DNA of 38,806 nt from Bacteroidales bacterium. GTDB taxonomy: Bacteria > Bacteroidota > Bacteroidia > Bacteroidales > UBA932. Each line of letters starts with the position of its first letter. Position 1 is the stretch's first letter. The notes under the pieces were generated by a model, which saw only the letters and a program-made list of their open reading frames with translations, did not search any database and had not been told where the DNA came from. The stretch spans positions 1 through 38,806 of the forward strand of contig JAFZPY010000139.1 of the NCBI GenBank assembly GCA_017552475.1, written 5' to 3'. The position numbers and the translations under genes are program-made. Below are positions 9,375 through 18,640 of the stretch, one piece after another.

Positions 9375-10169
9375 ATGAAAATCGTTATACGCAACAATTC
9401 GAGCGAAGGCTCCCTCTGGGCAGCCCACTATATCGCCCGCAAGATCAATGAGAAGGCAGCAAGGACAAGCGAGCCCTTCGTGCTCGGTCTCTGCACCGGT
9501 TCCACTCCGATCGAGACCTATGCCGAACTTATCCGTATGGTGAAGGCCGGTGAGGTGTCTTTCAAAAATGTCATCTCCTTCAATATGGATGAATACGTGG
9601 GTCTCCCCGAGAGCCACCCCGAGAGCTACCACTCATTCATGCACAAAAACCTCTTCGATCACATCGATGAGCCTGCCGAAAACATCCACATCCTCAACGG
9701 CAATGCCGCCGACCCTGTCGCCGAGTGCGCAGCCTACGAGAAAGCCATCGTGGATGCAGGCGGATTCGACCTCTTCCTCGGCGGAGTAGGTGAGGACGGA
9801 CACATCGCTTTCAACGAGCCGTTCTCTTCGCTCAAGTCCCGCACCCGCGTAGTCACCCTGACCTACGATACGCGCGTTGTCAACGCCCGTTTCTTCGACG
9901 GCGACTACACCAAGGTTCCCGCCCAGGCCCTGACTGTCGGTGTCGCTACCGTGCTCAGCTCAAAGGAGGTGGTAATCCTGGCTTTCGGCCACAAGAAGGC
10001 ACGTGCCCTTAAGGACGCCATCGAAGGCCCTATCAGCCACTACTGCACTCTCTCCGGACTTCAGGATCACCCTGCCGGAACGATTGTCTGCGACGAACTC
10101 TCAGTGAGCGAACTCAAGGTCAGCAGCTATCGCTATTTCAAAGCCGTAGAAGAAGCCGAAGGATGCTAA
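9375..10169 (+). CDS. nagB: Glucosamine-6-phosphate deaminase
   Basis: 264 residues, close to the usual length of about 266. It converts glucosamine 6-phosphate to fructose 6-phosphate and ammonia in the cytoplasm, feeding amino sugars into glycolysis. All key residues are present with the E. coli numbering: Asp72 in NMDEYVGL, and Asp141, His143 and Glu148 in GVGEDGHIAFNEP. The phosphate loop is GLCTGSTPIETY. It starts 12 bases after the end of the interrupted fusion gene, so it shares that transcript, and GH31 begins 21 bases later. This is the catalytically complete deaminase of the locus, while the upstream fusion protein is a divergent paralogue. Confidence 0.97.
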   Translation: MKIVIRNNSSEGSLWAAHYIARKINEKAARTSEPFVLGLCTGSTPIETYAELIRMVKAGEVSFKNVISFNMDEYVGLPESHPESYHSFMHKNLFDHIDEPAENIHILNGNAADPVAECAAYEKAIVDAGGFDLFLGGVGEDGHIAFNEPFSSLKSRTRVVTLTYDTRVVNARFFDGDYTKVPAQALTVGVATVLSSKEVVILAFGHKKARALKDAIEGPISHYCTLSGLQDHPAGTIVCDELSVSELKVSSYRYFKAVEEAEGC

Positions 10170-10190
10170 TCCCTTAATCACACAAATAAT

Positions 10191-12905
10191 ATGACCCGTT
10201 TTTCAAGGATCATAGCCACGCTTTTCTGTGCCATTGTCCCGTCTGTGACCGGGATGATGGCACAGAATGCTTATGACGAGGATCCCGTCGCGGCCCCGGA
10301 GGCCGTCGTGGCAGCAGGCAACGCACGTTTCACCGTGCTGACATCCCGCCTTGTCCGTATGGAATGGGCGGAAGACGGACGCTTCGAAGACCGCGCGTCC
10401 TTCGCGATTGTCAACAGACGCCTTCCGGTGCCGCGTTTCTCTGTGAAGAGGAACGGCCAGAAGGTGACTATACGCACGGATTCACTCACCATTGTCTATA
10501 ATGGAAAGGGCCGTTTCGATGAGTCCAATCTCTCGGCGACCTTCGTTATGGGCGGGAAGAAGCGCACCTGGAGGCCGGGCATGGATGATAGCGCCAATCT
10601 GCTTGGCACTACGCGCACCCTCGATATGTGCGACGGCGAGAGGACCGTTGAACCGATGGAGAACGGCGTAGTTTCACGTGACGGCTGGGCTGTTGTCGAT
10701 GAGAGCACAAGGCCGTTGTTTGAAAAAGTGGATGCGGATTGGAAGCATTGGGTGGCGGAGCGTGACGGGACAGACCGGCTGGACTGGTATTTGTTTGCCT
10801 ATGGCCATGATTATATGGCTGCTGTGAAGGATTATACCAAGGTAGCCGGGCGCATTCCTCTGCCGCCGAAGTACTCGCTTGGATATTGGTGGTGCAGGTA
10901 CTGGCTTTATTCTGATTTTGAGTTTGTGGATTTGGGCAGGCAGATGCGTTCAAGGGATATTCCTGTGGATGTGATGGTGCTGGATATGGACTGGCATGAG
11001 ACGTGGGACAGGAGTGACGGTGTGGTCGAGGTTGATGATTTCGGGCAGGGGAAGGGATGGACCGGTTATACCTGGAGAAAGGATTTGTTCCCCAATCCGG
11101 CCAATCATTTGAAAGATCTGCATAATCTTGGGCTCAGGACTACGCTGAACCTGCATCCTGCATCCGGTATCAGGCCTTTTGAGGACCCGTATGACGCTTT
11201 TGTCGAGGATTACCTTTCGAGGACGGATGATTATGACGGGCCGAAGGACTTCATCAAGGAGGATGGATCCAAGGCTTCGGTGCCGTTCCGTATTGACCAG
11301 ATGGCATGGGCTGAGAGCTATACCCGCAAAGTGCTCAGGCCCTTCGAAGAGATCGGCGTGGATTTCTGGTGGCTTGACTGGCAGCAATGGAGACAGTCGC
11401 GTTATATGCCTTCCGTGAGCAATACGTTCTGGCTTAATTATGTGTTTTTCACTGATATGCAGAGGTAGGGCGTGTCTGAGGGCAGGTATGCGCGTCGTCC
11501 GATGATTTACCATCGTTGGGGCGGGCTTGGCAGTCACAGGTACCAGATTGGGTTTTCGGGTGATACCTTTGCTACCTGGAAGGTGCTCGGGTATCTGCCC
11601 TGGTTCACGGCGACTGCTTCCAATGTGGGTTATGGTTACTGGGGGCATGATATTGGCGGCCACCAGCAGCCTTCCGGCGTGCATGAGACCGACCCGGAGC
11701 TTTATACGAGGTGGCTTCAGGGTGGTGTGTTCACTCCGATTTACAAGACCCATTCGACCAAGGATCTGACGATGGAGAAGCGGTTCTGGGTGTTCCCTGA
11801 TTATTTTGATGCCATGAGGGATGCCATCAGGCTGCGTTATTCGTTGTCTCCGTATATTTATGGAGCGGCGCGTCAGGCCTATGATACCGGCATTTCGATG
11901 TGCCGGCCGTTGTATTATTATTATCCCGAGAATGATGAGGCGTATGAGTACAAGGAGGAATTCATGTTTGGGGATGACATTCTGGCTACGGTGGTTTGCA
12001 GCCCTGTTGACAAGGAGACAGGACTCGCTCCGCGCAAGATGTGGTTCCCGGAGGGTAATGATTGGTATGATGCCGCAACGGGGGCATTGTATCGCGGCGG
12101 TACTGTGGCTGAGCTGTTGTACCGGGTGGAGGAGAATCCTTGGTTTGTGCGTGCCGGGGCTGTTATACCGATGGCTTCGGAGAAGATTAAGTCGTTGCAG
12201 GAGAAGTCTGATGTGCTTAATTTGTTCGTTGCTCCGGGTGAGGGAGTGGCCGAGGTGCGCGTGTATGAGGATGACGGTGAGACGCAGGCGTATGCTGACG
12301 AGTTTGCGACGACATTGGTCAGGAAGGAGGCTTTCGGCAGCAGTGTTAAGCTGACTGTTGCGCCTCGTGAGGGTAGTTATAGGGGCATTTCTTCTGTCAG
12401 GGCGCTGCGTGTTACGCTGGATGGGGTGTTTGCGCCTGTTTCTGTGAGGGTTAATGGCGTTGAAGTGCCTTATTCCCGAACTGCTGAGCATGATTGCGGT
12501 GAGGATGTGTCTCTGACGGCCTGGACTTATAAGGGCGCTGATGTGGCGGCTGTGGTGTACCTCGCGGAGCGTGACGCTTCGGAGGAGGTCGTGATGGAGG
12601 TTGAGCTTCCGGAGGGCGACAGGTCGCTGCTTGATGGTGCTAAGGGGCTTATTCGCAGGTGCATGACTCTGACGCCTGATGTGAAGTATCATTATGCACG
12701 TTATGTCGGCGGCAATGTGCCGCTTCCGCCTGATTTCGTGGCTGTGGCCCAGTCTTGCAGCTATCTGACTGAGGATCCGGTTCATGCTGCGGAGTATATT
12801 TCGCGCTGGAATCCTTCCGGGCTTGAGAATGAGCTTCGCTCACGCGGGTCGCTCCCTGAAGATTTTGTCGTGAGGACGCTGTCAGCGTTGAAATTGCAGA
12901 ATTAG
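10191..12905 (+). pseudogene. GH31 family alpha-glycosidase, interrupted by in-frame TAG
   Basis: A 905-codon frame broken only by TAG at codon 426 (11466-11468). A signal peptide (residues 1-24, ending MMAQN) points to export. The N-terminal beta domain is followed by the GH31 barrel: PPKYSLGYWWCRYWLYSD, DVMVLDMDWH, and VDFWWLDWQQ with the likely nucleophile Asp396. Right after the stop the same frame continues with RRPMIYHRWGGLGSHRYQIG, WGHDIGGH with the likely acid/base Asp487, and then the distal beta domains. The stop therefore separates the two catalytic residues, and neither piece could be an active enzyme alone. The second piece has no evident start signal of its own (the ATG-like GTG at 11472 is three bases after the stop). 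Substrate class (alpha-glucoside, xyloside or galactoside) cannot be told. Third-position usage changes to G/T-ending codons from about 10700. Confidence 0.88.
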
Positions 12906-12907
12906 GT

Positions 12908-12951
12908 TTTGGAAATCGGAGAATTTGCAATAACTTTGCATTCTCCGATTT
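12908..12951 (+). promoter_or_regulatory. tRNA-Leu promoter embedded in a long hairpin
   Basis: TTTG at 12908-12911 and TAACTTTG at 12931-12938 with exactly 19 bases between them form a near-perfect Bacteroidota promoter 20 bases before the tRNA. The same DNA is an inverted repeat: 12913-12923 pairs with 12941-12951 (11 bp) and, past a 2-nt bulge, 12926-12930 pairs with 12936-12940 (5 bp) around a 5-nt loop. The hairpin follows the GH31 stop by seven bases and may also act as its terminator, though no long T-run follows. Confidence 0.8.
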
Positions 12952-12958
12952 CAACATT

Positions 12959-13043
12959 GCCCTGATGGCGGAATTGGTAGACGCGCTGGACTCAAAATCC
13001 AGTGGCCTTTAAAGCCGTGCGGGTTCGATTCCCGCTTGGGGCA
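12959..13043 (+). tRNA. tRNA-Leu (anticodon CAA)
   Basis: 85 bases up to the discriminator A. The acceptor stem is GCCCTGA with TTGGGGC (including G-T pairs). The anticodon arm is CTGGA-CTCAAAA-TCCAG, giving anticodon CAA for the Leu codon UUG. A long variable arm follows, as in all class II leucine tRNAs, and the T arm is GCGGG-TTCGATT-CCCGC. The D loop contains the expected AATTGGTAGAC. CCA is not encoded (the gene is followed by CGA). It is a single tRNA with its own promoter and terminator. Confidence 0.97.
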
Positions 13044-13046
13044 CGA

Positions 13047-13084
13047 AAGAAAGCATCAAGATACTGATGCTTTCTTCTTTTTTC
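13047..13084 (+). terminator. Rho-independent terminator after tRNA-Leu
   Basis: A perfect 12-bp stem, AAGAAAGCATCA (13047-13058) with TGATGCTTTCTT (13065-13076), has a 6-nt loop and is followed by a C and a run of T. It lies three bases after the tRNA end. Confidence 0.93.
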
Positions 13085-13093
13085 TTATATTTG
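13063..13093 (+). promoter_or_regulatory. Probable promoter of the TonB receptor operon
   Basis: TATATTTG at 13086-13093 fits the -7 consensus and lies 19 bases before the ATG at 13113. The -33 position (around 13064-13066, CTG) is a weak match and falls in the tRNA terminator hairpin. A short leader of about 12-15 bases is implied. Confidence 0.5.
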
Positions 13094-13112
13094 GGCATAT
13101 AAAACATAGGGT

Positions 13113-15872
13113 ATGTCGTTTCGTTATCTGAAAGCATTTCTTGCGTCGGTGATTCTTCTCCTGCCGTCGGCCTTGTCGGTTACGGCTTCCGGACAGACAC
13201 GCGTAAAAGCCGTTACACTCAAAGTTAAAATCATTTCCGCTACGGACGGACAGCCTGTTACCGGAGCTTCGTGCCTCGTCACCGATTACGGTATCTTCGA
13301 CATCGCCGACCAGAACGGCAATATCCGTCTGGAAAAAGTCCCGGCAGGCAAGGCCGAGATCAGCATCCAGATGCTCGGCTTCGAGGACTACAAAGAGACC
13401 CTGAATATCCAAAGGGACAGCTCCCTCACCATCCGCATCCTGGAGTCCTCGCTGACCTTGGAACAGGTCGTCGTCACGGCTAAATCCAGTGCGGCCGGCT
13501 CCTCGACGAGCTCCAGCATTGGCCGCATGGCTATAGACCATCTTCAGGCCACCAGCCTCAAAGACATTATGCAGCTACTTCCCGGCCAGCTCATGGCATC
13601 ATCCGACATGACCTCGGAAGAAAAACTGACCATCCGTACCCTCAACGCTTCCACTGCCAACAACGCTTTCGGCACCTCCATCATGATAGACGGCGTACCC
13701 ATGTCGGACAATACCTCCATCTCCGACAAAGTCAGTGGCTCCACCGGCGGCTCCGGCGTGGACCTCCGCCAGATCAGTGCCGACAATATCGAATCAGTCG
13801 AAGTCATCCGCGGCATCCCCTCGGCGGAATACGGTGACCTGACTTCCGGAGCCGTCGTCGTCAATACCAAAGCCGGCTACACCCCCTTCGAGATCCGCAC
13901 CAAGGTCAATCCTACCACCCTCAACACCTCCTTCGGCAAGGGCTGGAAATTCTCCAAAGACGCCGGCAGCCTCAACATCAACGCCGACTACGCCCGCGCA
14001 TCAGGCGACCCCCGCAACAAAAACCGCTCCTTCGACCGCGTGAGCGGCGGCATCACCTACTCCAACACCTTCAGCCGCATCTGGTCTACCACTACCAAAG
14101 TCAACTTCAGCAGCATCGTGGATCTCCGCACCGTCGACCCCGACCTCCTCGTTGAAGGCACCGAGACCACGCAGAAACAATACTCCATCCGTCTGACTCA
14201 TAACGGACGCCTCTCCCTCAACAAAATATTCTCACGCTCCCTCACGTACGCGCTGGGCCTCACAATGTCCGACAACGAATCCCGCACCTCCAGCATCGTC
14301 TCCGCGGACGGCGGCCTGCCCGTAATCACCTCCCTCACCGCCGGCTATTACCAGGTCCCCTACATCACAGAATCCTATCGCGCCGGCGGCGGCAACGTCT
14401 CCACCCCTGTAAACTTCTACGCCAAAGTGGGCAACGTCTTCACCGCCAACACGTCCAAAGTCAAACAGCGCTTCAACATGGGCGCCGAATACCGCCTCGA
14501 ATCCAACAAGGCCCGCGGCTTCTACAACGACGATGACTTCATGCCCCTCCGTCCCACCAGCAACGGCCGCCCCAGGCCCTATTACGACATTCCCTCCCTC
14601 AATCAGCTCTCCGGCTACTTTGAGGACAACCTCACATGGGACATCACCTCCCGGATGGTATTCAAACTTCAGGGCGGCCTCCGCTTCGATATGCTCCAGC
14701 CGGGCCTCCCCGAACAGGTTCACTCCATCTCGCCCCGGTTTAACGGCTCCCTCAAACTCACCGACTGGATTACCCTACGCGGTGGCTGGGGCCAGTCCAA
14801 CAAGACCCCTGGCCTGGCTCACCTCTATCCCGAGCCTAAATACATGGACCGCGAAGCTGCCTCCTACCTCCCATCCGACGCTTCCAAGCGCATGGTGGTA
14901 TACAACACCCGCGTCACCGAAGTCCAGCGCAACAATTCACTGCGCAACGCCACCAACACCAAGTCTGAAATAGGCTTTGACCTCAATTTCAAAAACGGCA
15001 TGACCGCCTCCGTAGTGGCCTACCGCGACTATATGGCCAATGGCTTCGGCAACTTCACTGAATACGACGTCTACTACGCCAATTACTACACCGCCCGGCA
15101 AGGCATAGCCATTGACGCCAGCGGCAATCCTTACATTCAATGGCAAAACCCCGCCCGCGTAGACACCGTCTTCACCACCAGCGGCCGCATTGGCAATACC
15201 CAGGCCAGCCTCGACCGCGGAGTGGAATTTGATATCAACTTCGGACAAATCAAGCCAATCCGAACCACCGTCCTCCTCAGCGGCGCCTACATGGAGACCC
15301 AGACATGGACAACAGGGCCCAACTACTCCAGCCCCAGCGGCATCCCCGCCTCATCCGTCTATGCCCAGGGCGGAGCCAACACCCCTCCCTTCAAGCTGCT
15401 CTACCCCTCCGGCCTGTCAAAGGACATCAACCGCCGCTTCAGCGTCAATCTCCGCCTTGTCTGCAACATCCCCCGTATGAAAATGGTCTTCTCCGCCTCC
15501 AACCAGGTCATTTTCTACCAATACCGCCACACCACCAACCAGAAGAGCGACCCCATCGGCTGGGTGGACACCGACCTGTCATATCATGAAATTACCGAGG
15601 CAATGCTGAATGACCCCTCATACACCATCAAAGGCGTCCTCCTGAGCGCCCAACGTAAAAACCCTGCCGACAGCAATCCCGTCACCCAGCCACCCATATG
15701 GCTGATGAACATGCGCCTGACCAAGGACGTGTCCAGGAACTTCGGTTTCTCGTTCTTCGTCAACAACGCTTTCTTCTACATGCCTTACCAGTCAAGCTCT
15801 TATTCGGGCACGAAGACAGAGCGCAATACCGGTACATTCTCCTTCGGAGTGGAAATGTTTGTAAAGATTTAA
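13113..15872 (+). CDS. TonB-dependent outer-membrane receptor with CarboxypepD-like N-terminal domain
   Basis: 919 residues. A signal peptide (about 1-28, ending in VTASGQ) is followed by a carboxypeptidase-regulatory-like beta domain (about 34-112: AVTLKVKIISATDGQPVTGA, LGFEDYKETL), as in SusC-type and related receptors. A TonB-box-like stretch, LEQVVVTAKS, comes next, then the plug domain (about 140-260, ending IESVEVIRGIPSAEYGDLTSGAVVV), and then a long 22-strand-type barrel with aromatic-rich strands and a C-terminal VEMFVKI end. It imports a substrate across the outer membrane using TonB energy. No SusD-like lipoprotein follows. Instead a DUF4876-type lipoprotein starts four bases later, so this is a receptor outside the standard SusCD glycan pairs. 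The substrate is unknown and could be a peptide, a metal chelate or another small ligand. Confidence 0.95.
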   Translation: MSFRYLKAFLASVILLLPSALSVTASGQTRVKAVTLKVKIISATDGQPVTGASCLVTDYGIFDIADQNGNIRLEKVPAGKAEISIQMLGFEDYKETLNIQRDSSLTIRILESSLTLEQVVVTAKSSAAGSSTSSSIGRMAIDHLQATSLKDIMQLLPGQLMASSDMTSEEKLTIRTLNASTANNAFGTSIMIDGVPMSDNTSISDKVSGSTGGSGVDLRQISADNIESVEVIRGIPSAEYGDLTSGAVVVNTKAGYTPFEIRTKVNPTTLNTSFGKGWKFSKDAGSLNINADYARASGDPRNKNRSFDRVSGGITYSNTFSRIWSTTTKVNFSSIVDLRTVDPDLLVEGTETTQKQYSIRLTHNGRLSLNKIFSRSLTYALGLTMSDNESRTSSIVSADGGLPVITSLTAGYYQVPYITESYRAGGGNVSTPVNFYAKVGNVFTANTSKVKQRFNMGAEYRLESNKARGFYNDDDFMPLRPTSNGRPRPYYDIPSLNQLSGYFEDNLTWDITSRMVFKLQGGLRFDMLQPGLPEQVHSISPRFNGSLKLTDWITLRGGWGQSNKTPGLAHLYPEPKYMDREAASYLPSDASKRMVVYNTRVTEVQRNNSLRNATNTKSEIGFDLNFKNGMTASVVAYRDYMANGFGNFTEYDVYYANYYTARQGIAIDASGNPYIQWQNPARVDTVFTTSGRIGNTQASLDRGVEFDINFGQIKPIRTTVLLSGAYMETQTWTTGPNYSSPSGIPASSVYAQGGANTPPFKLLYPSGLSKDINRRFSVNLRLVCNIPRMKMVFSASNQVIFYQYRHTTNQKSDPIGWVDTDLSYHEITEAMLNDPSYTIKGVLLSAQRKNPADSNPVTQPPIWLMNMRLTKDVSRNFGFSFFVNNAFFYMPYQSSSYSGTKTERNTGTFSFGVEMFVKI

Positions 15873-15876
15873 AGAC

Positions 15877-17082
15877 ATGAAGCGTATAATATATACAATA
15901 TCAGCGGCCCTGCTCGCCATCTCCTGCACCCGTGAGGCACCACGCGGCACGGAACCGTTCCTGATGGAATTCCGGCTTCCCGAGGAATTAAGCGCCGGTG
16001 CATATTACTCCGGCCAGAAAGTATATCTTAACGGCGTGGCCAGCTATGAGTTTGAGACTGACATCCGTGGCATGGTGACCGTGGAATCCATCATCCCAGG
16101 TATCTACGATATCGTCACCGGCATGGAAATCACCGGAGCCCAGTACAAGGCCATGGCCGGCAACAGTGTCGCAGTAGAGGACAGGGCCCGCGTAAATATC
16201 GGCGTATCTCTCATGAACCAGCGGATATTCAGTGCGCAGGACCTTCAGATACAGCTCAAGACGGCCATCCTGCGCGACCTCATGATTTCCAAAATCTACT
16301 ACTCCGGCACAAAGGACAACATGGACCGCAACTACACCACCGACTCCTACATTGAGATATTCAACAATTCGGATGAAGTGGCCTACATTGACGGGAAATA
16401 CCTTGGTCTCGCCGAATCAGTCTCTCCGGCCGCATATCCCTCCTCCGAAAATCCCGACTCTATATTCCTCCGTCAGGTGTGCCGTTTCCCGGGCTCCGGA
16501 CAGGATTATCCCGTGCGGCCTGGCGGAAGCGTAGTGGTCGCAGCCAGAAGTGCGCGTAACCACACAGAGAGCGCATCTACATCCATTGACCTTTCCGATG
16601 CCGACTTTGAAGTGAAGACTATGGAGGGCTCCGGCAATCCGGACATCCCCATGCTTCCCCTTGTCACCAACTCCACCAGCATCGCCACGCTCAACCTCCT
16701 GAGCGGCGGCCCCAATGCCGTGGTGCTTTTTGAGACCGACGAGGATATCCTCTCATGGCCGCAGGTCTACCAGCGGGGCAAGACATCCGGCGAATTGTTC
16801 CTCCGTATGCACCGCAAATGGGTGATGGACGGAGTGGAATGTCTCAAAAAGCCTGCGCAGACTGCGCCGGATGTGAGCAGCAAACGTCTTCAGGATGATA
16901 TTGACGCAGGCTATGCGGTCATCACTTCCGTCAATGGTTATAACCATGAATCAGTAGAAAGGAAAGTCTCCCGTTATGAAGGAGGACGATACTATCTGAC
17001 CGACACCAACAACAGTTCCGTGGATTTCGTGATTCTCACCGATCCGACACCACGTAAATATGACAAGGAGGGCTTGCAATGA
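15877..17082 (+). CDS. DUF4876-like surface lipoprotein
   Basis: 401 residues. The signal ends in a lipobox (LLAISC, Cys17), so it is lipid-anchored and probably on the outer membrane. The first ~100 residues look like a carboxypeptidase-like beta sandwich (VYLNGVASYEFETDIRGMVTVESIIPGIYDIVTG). The rest carries DNMDRNYTTDSYIEIFNNSDEVAYIDGKYLGLAES, which resembles the lamin-tail-like fold proposed for DUF4876 proteins. I recall DUF4876 genes lying directly after such TonB receptors in Bacteroidota, so a role as its lipoprotein partner is likely, perhaps the counterpart of SusD. No catalytic motif is evident. Its stop overlaps the next start (ATGA). Confidence 0.75.
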   Translation: MKRIIYTISAALLAISCTREAPRGTEPFLMEFRLPEELSAGAYYSGQKVYLNGVASYEFETDIRGMVTVESIIPGIYDIVTGMEITGAQYKAMAGNSVAVEDRARVNIGVSLMNQRIFSAQDLQIQLKTAILRDLMISKIYYSGTKDNMDRNYTTDSYIEIFNNSDEVAYIDGKYLGLAESVSPAAYPSSENPDSIFLRQVCRFPGSGQDYPVRPGGSVVVAARSARNHTESASTSIDLSDADFEVKTMEGSGNPDIPMLPLVTNSTSIATLNLLSGGPNAVVLFETDEDILSWPQVYQRGKTSGELFLRMHRKWVMDGVECLKKPAQTAPDVSSKRLQDDIDAGYAVITSVNGYNHESVERKVSRYEGGRYYLTDTNNSSVDFVILTDPTPRKYDKEGLQ

Positions 17083-18635
17083 AAAAGACAGTAGTCCTGA
17101 CATTCGTTCTTTTCTCCCTGGCGCTTGCCGCGCGGGAGAACCGCCCTTCCGACTTCCGCCAGCAAGAGCTGGAAATCCTCGCCCAGCCATTCTCGCTGAC
17201 CAACAACACCGCCGGCATGGGGCTTTCGCAGCCATCATCCGGCAGCAAATCCCAGATCAGGCTTTTCAATGAGAGCGGCGACTTCCATCTCGCCCAGCAG
17301 GGAGAGTCAGACAAGGGATTCAGCTTCTCTACGCTGCGTTATGACACCTTCAGCGACAAACTTTTCATGCGCGGAGCGTTCTGCTACTCGCTTGACCGCG
17401 AGAGCGACCGCAAGTGGTCCGACGTCATAGACCCATGGTTCTCCATACCGTATATATATGGGAGCGCCATTGCCAAAGACTACGACCGTCATGACTGCGC
17501 CCTGGTTTTTGACTTGTACACGGCACCTCTCTCCGACTGGATATCTGTAGGCATCAAGACGGATTACAGGGTGTCTGACATATCCGGCATGAGGGATCCA
17601 CGTCCCCGCACGGGTTATCTCAATTATCAGCTGATTCCTTCCGTGTTGGCGACACTTGGCAGCCATCATCTGGGGCTGGATCTCGGATACGGTTATTCCA
17701 AAGAGAAACTGTCAAATCTGACCACCATACAGTCCTATCCGAACCTATATTATTACAAGATGTCCGGTCTGGAGCATGTTGACGGAGCGATTGCCGGCTA
17801 CAGCGGCTTCAAGCGTCAGTTTGTTGGCAATCGTTTTATAGGGGATATCTCCTACGGCTATGAAAACGGTCCTCTGAACGTGCTTGTATCCGGCGGTCTG
17901 GAATACGAGATGATGAATGCTTATGGAGACAAACTCCAGCAGCCGGGTTCATTCAACAGGCTGGAATACAATGGGCTGGTCGATGCTACGCTTGACCGCG
18001 GTCCATTCATCCAAAACCTTCGCATTGAGGGTCGCTACAAAGACGGCGGAGCCGATGAATACCTTCAGGAACTCGTCAGCGTCAAAGACCCGGAAACGGG
18101 AGCGACTACCGAGACCTGGGAGACAATCTACACCTATAAGAACCGTTATATGCTTGGAAAATACGGCATTGAAGCGAAGTATAGGGTATATGGCGGATGC
18201 TCCGGCAAAGACTATCTGTGGCATGCCGGTGTCGCCGTCGGCATGGATGGTTTCTGCAAGGAGTTTAATTTGCCTTATTCGCGTTTTGCCGCATCGGCGT
18301 TGTCATTTTCATTGGAAGGAAGTCTGAGGGTATTCGAGAGAAAGGGACATAAGCTGGATCTTGCCGTTGCTGTGAAGGGTTCCAAAGCTCAGGATGTCGT
18401 GTTGTCCGTGCAGGAGCAGAACCTGTATGCAGAGGAAGTATTGATGCCTGACCGTGAGTATTATGCAAAGGATTGGTATTCCGCATCCGGCAGTATTGTG
18501 TGGCAGTTCCCTGTTAATCTTGGCAAGGCCGGGGCTGCCAACGGCTATGTGCGTCTTGACAGCGGACTGTGCAAGGCTTCGCCTGAGGGACATCTTGGTC
18601 GCATCGGGATTACCGTTGGATTGTTTACATTCTAA
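17079..18635 (+). CDS. Outer-membrane beta-barrel protein (DUF6850-like)
   Basis: 518 residues with a short signal peptide (KKTVVLTFVLFSLALAARE). After an N-terminal stretch (NNTAGMGLSQPSSGS) the sequence alternates short aromatic and glycine-rich strands with polar turns (for example HHLGLDLGYGY and GALEYEM-like patterns), and it ends in a phenylalanine (GITVGLFTF), the classic outer-membrane barrel C-terminus. The size fits a barrel of about 16-18 strands without a plug. I associate this position, after a TonB receptor and a DUF4876 lipoprotein, with the family called DUF6850. The assignment is from memory and context, not a search. It overlaps the previous gene by four bases and is followed five bases later by another lipoprotein gene. 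Confidence 0.7.
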   Translation: MKKTVVLTFVLFSLALAARENRPSDFRQQELEILAQPFSLTNNTAGMGLSQPSSGSKSQIRLFNESGDFHLAQQGESDKGFSFSTLRYDTFSDKLFMRGAFCYSLDRESDRKWSDVIDPWFSIPYIYGSAIAKDYDRHDCALVFDLYTAPLSDWISVGIKTDYRVSDISGMRDPRPRTGYLNYQLIPSVLATLGSHHLGLDLGYGYSKEKLSNLTTIQSYPNLYYYKMSGLEHVDGAIAGYSGFKRQFVGNRFIGDISYGYENGPLNVLVSGGLEYEMMNAYGDKLQQPGSFNRLEYNGLVDATLDRGPFIQNLRIEGRYKDGGADEYLQELVSVKDPETGATTETWETIYTYKNRYMLGKYGIEAKYRVYGGCSGKDYLWHAGVAVGMDGFCKEFNLPYSRFAASALSFSLEGSLRVFERKGHKLDLAVAVKGSKAQDVVLSVQEQNLYAEEVLMPDREYYAKDWYSASGSIVWQFPVNLGKAGAANGYVRLDSGLCKASPEGHLGRIGITVGLFTF

Positions 18636-18640
18636 GAGTC

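Noticed and set aside
11466..11468. Stop-codon reassignment (TAG as Gln or pyrrolysine)
   Set aside because: Intact genes in the window end normally at TAG (31467, 31995), and other stops are also used normally. No suppressor tRNA is present here; the only tRNA is Leu(CAA).
10950..12785. Minus-strand open frame of 611 codons opposite GH31
   Set aside because: The plus strand carries clear GH31 motifs on both sides of the stop. The antisense frame is rich in Arg, His, Ile and Pro without domains and is open because of the G/T-ending codon use of GH31.
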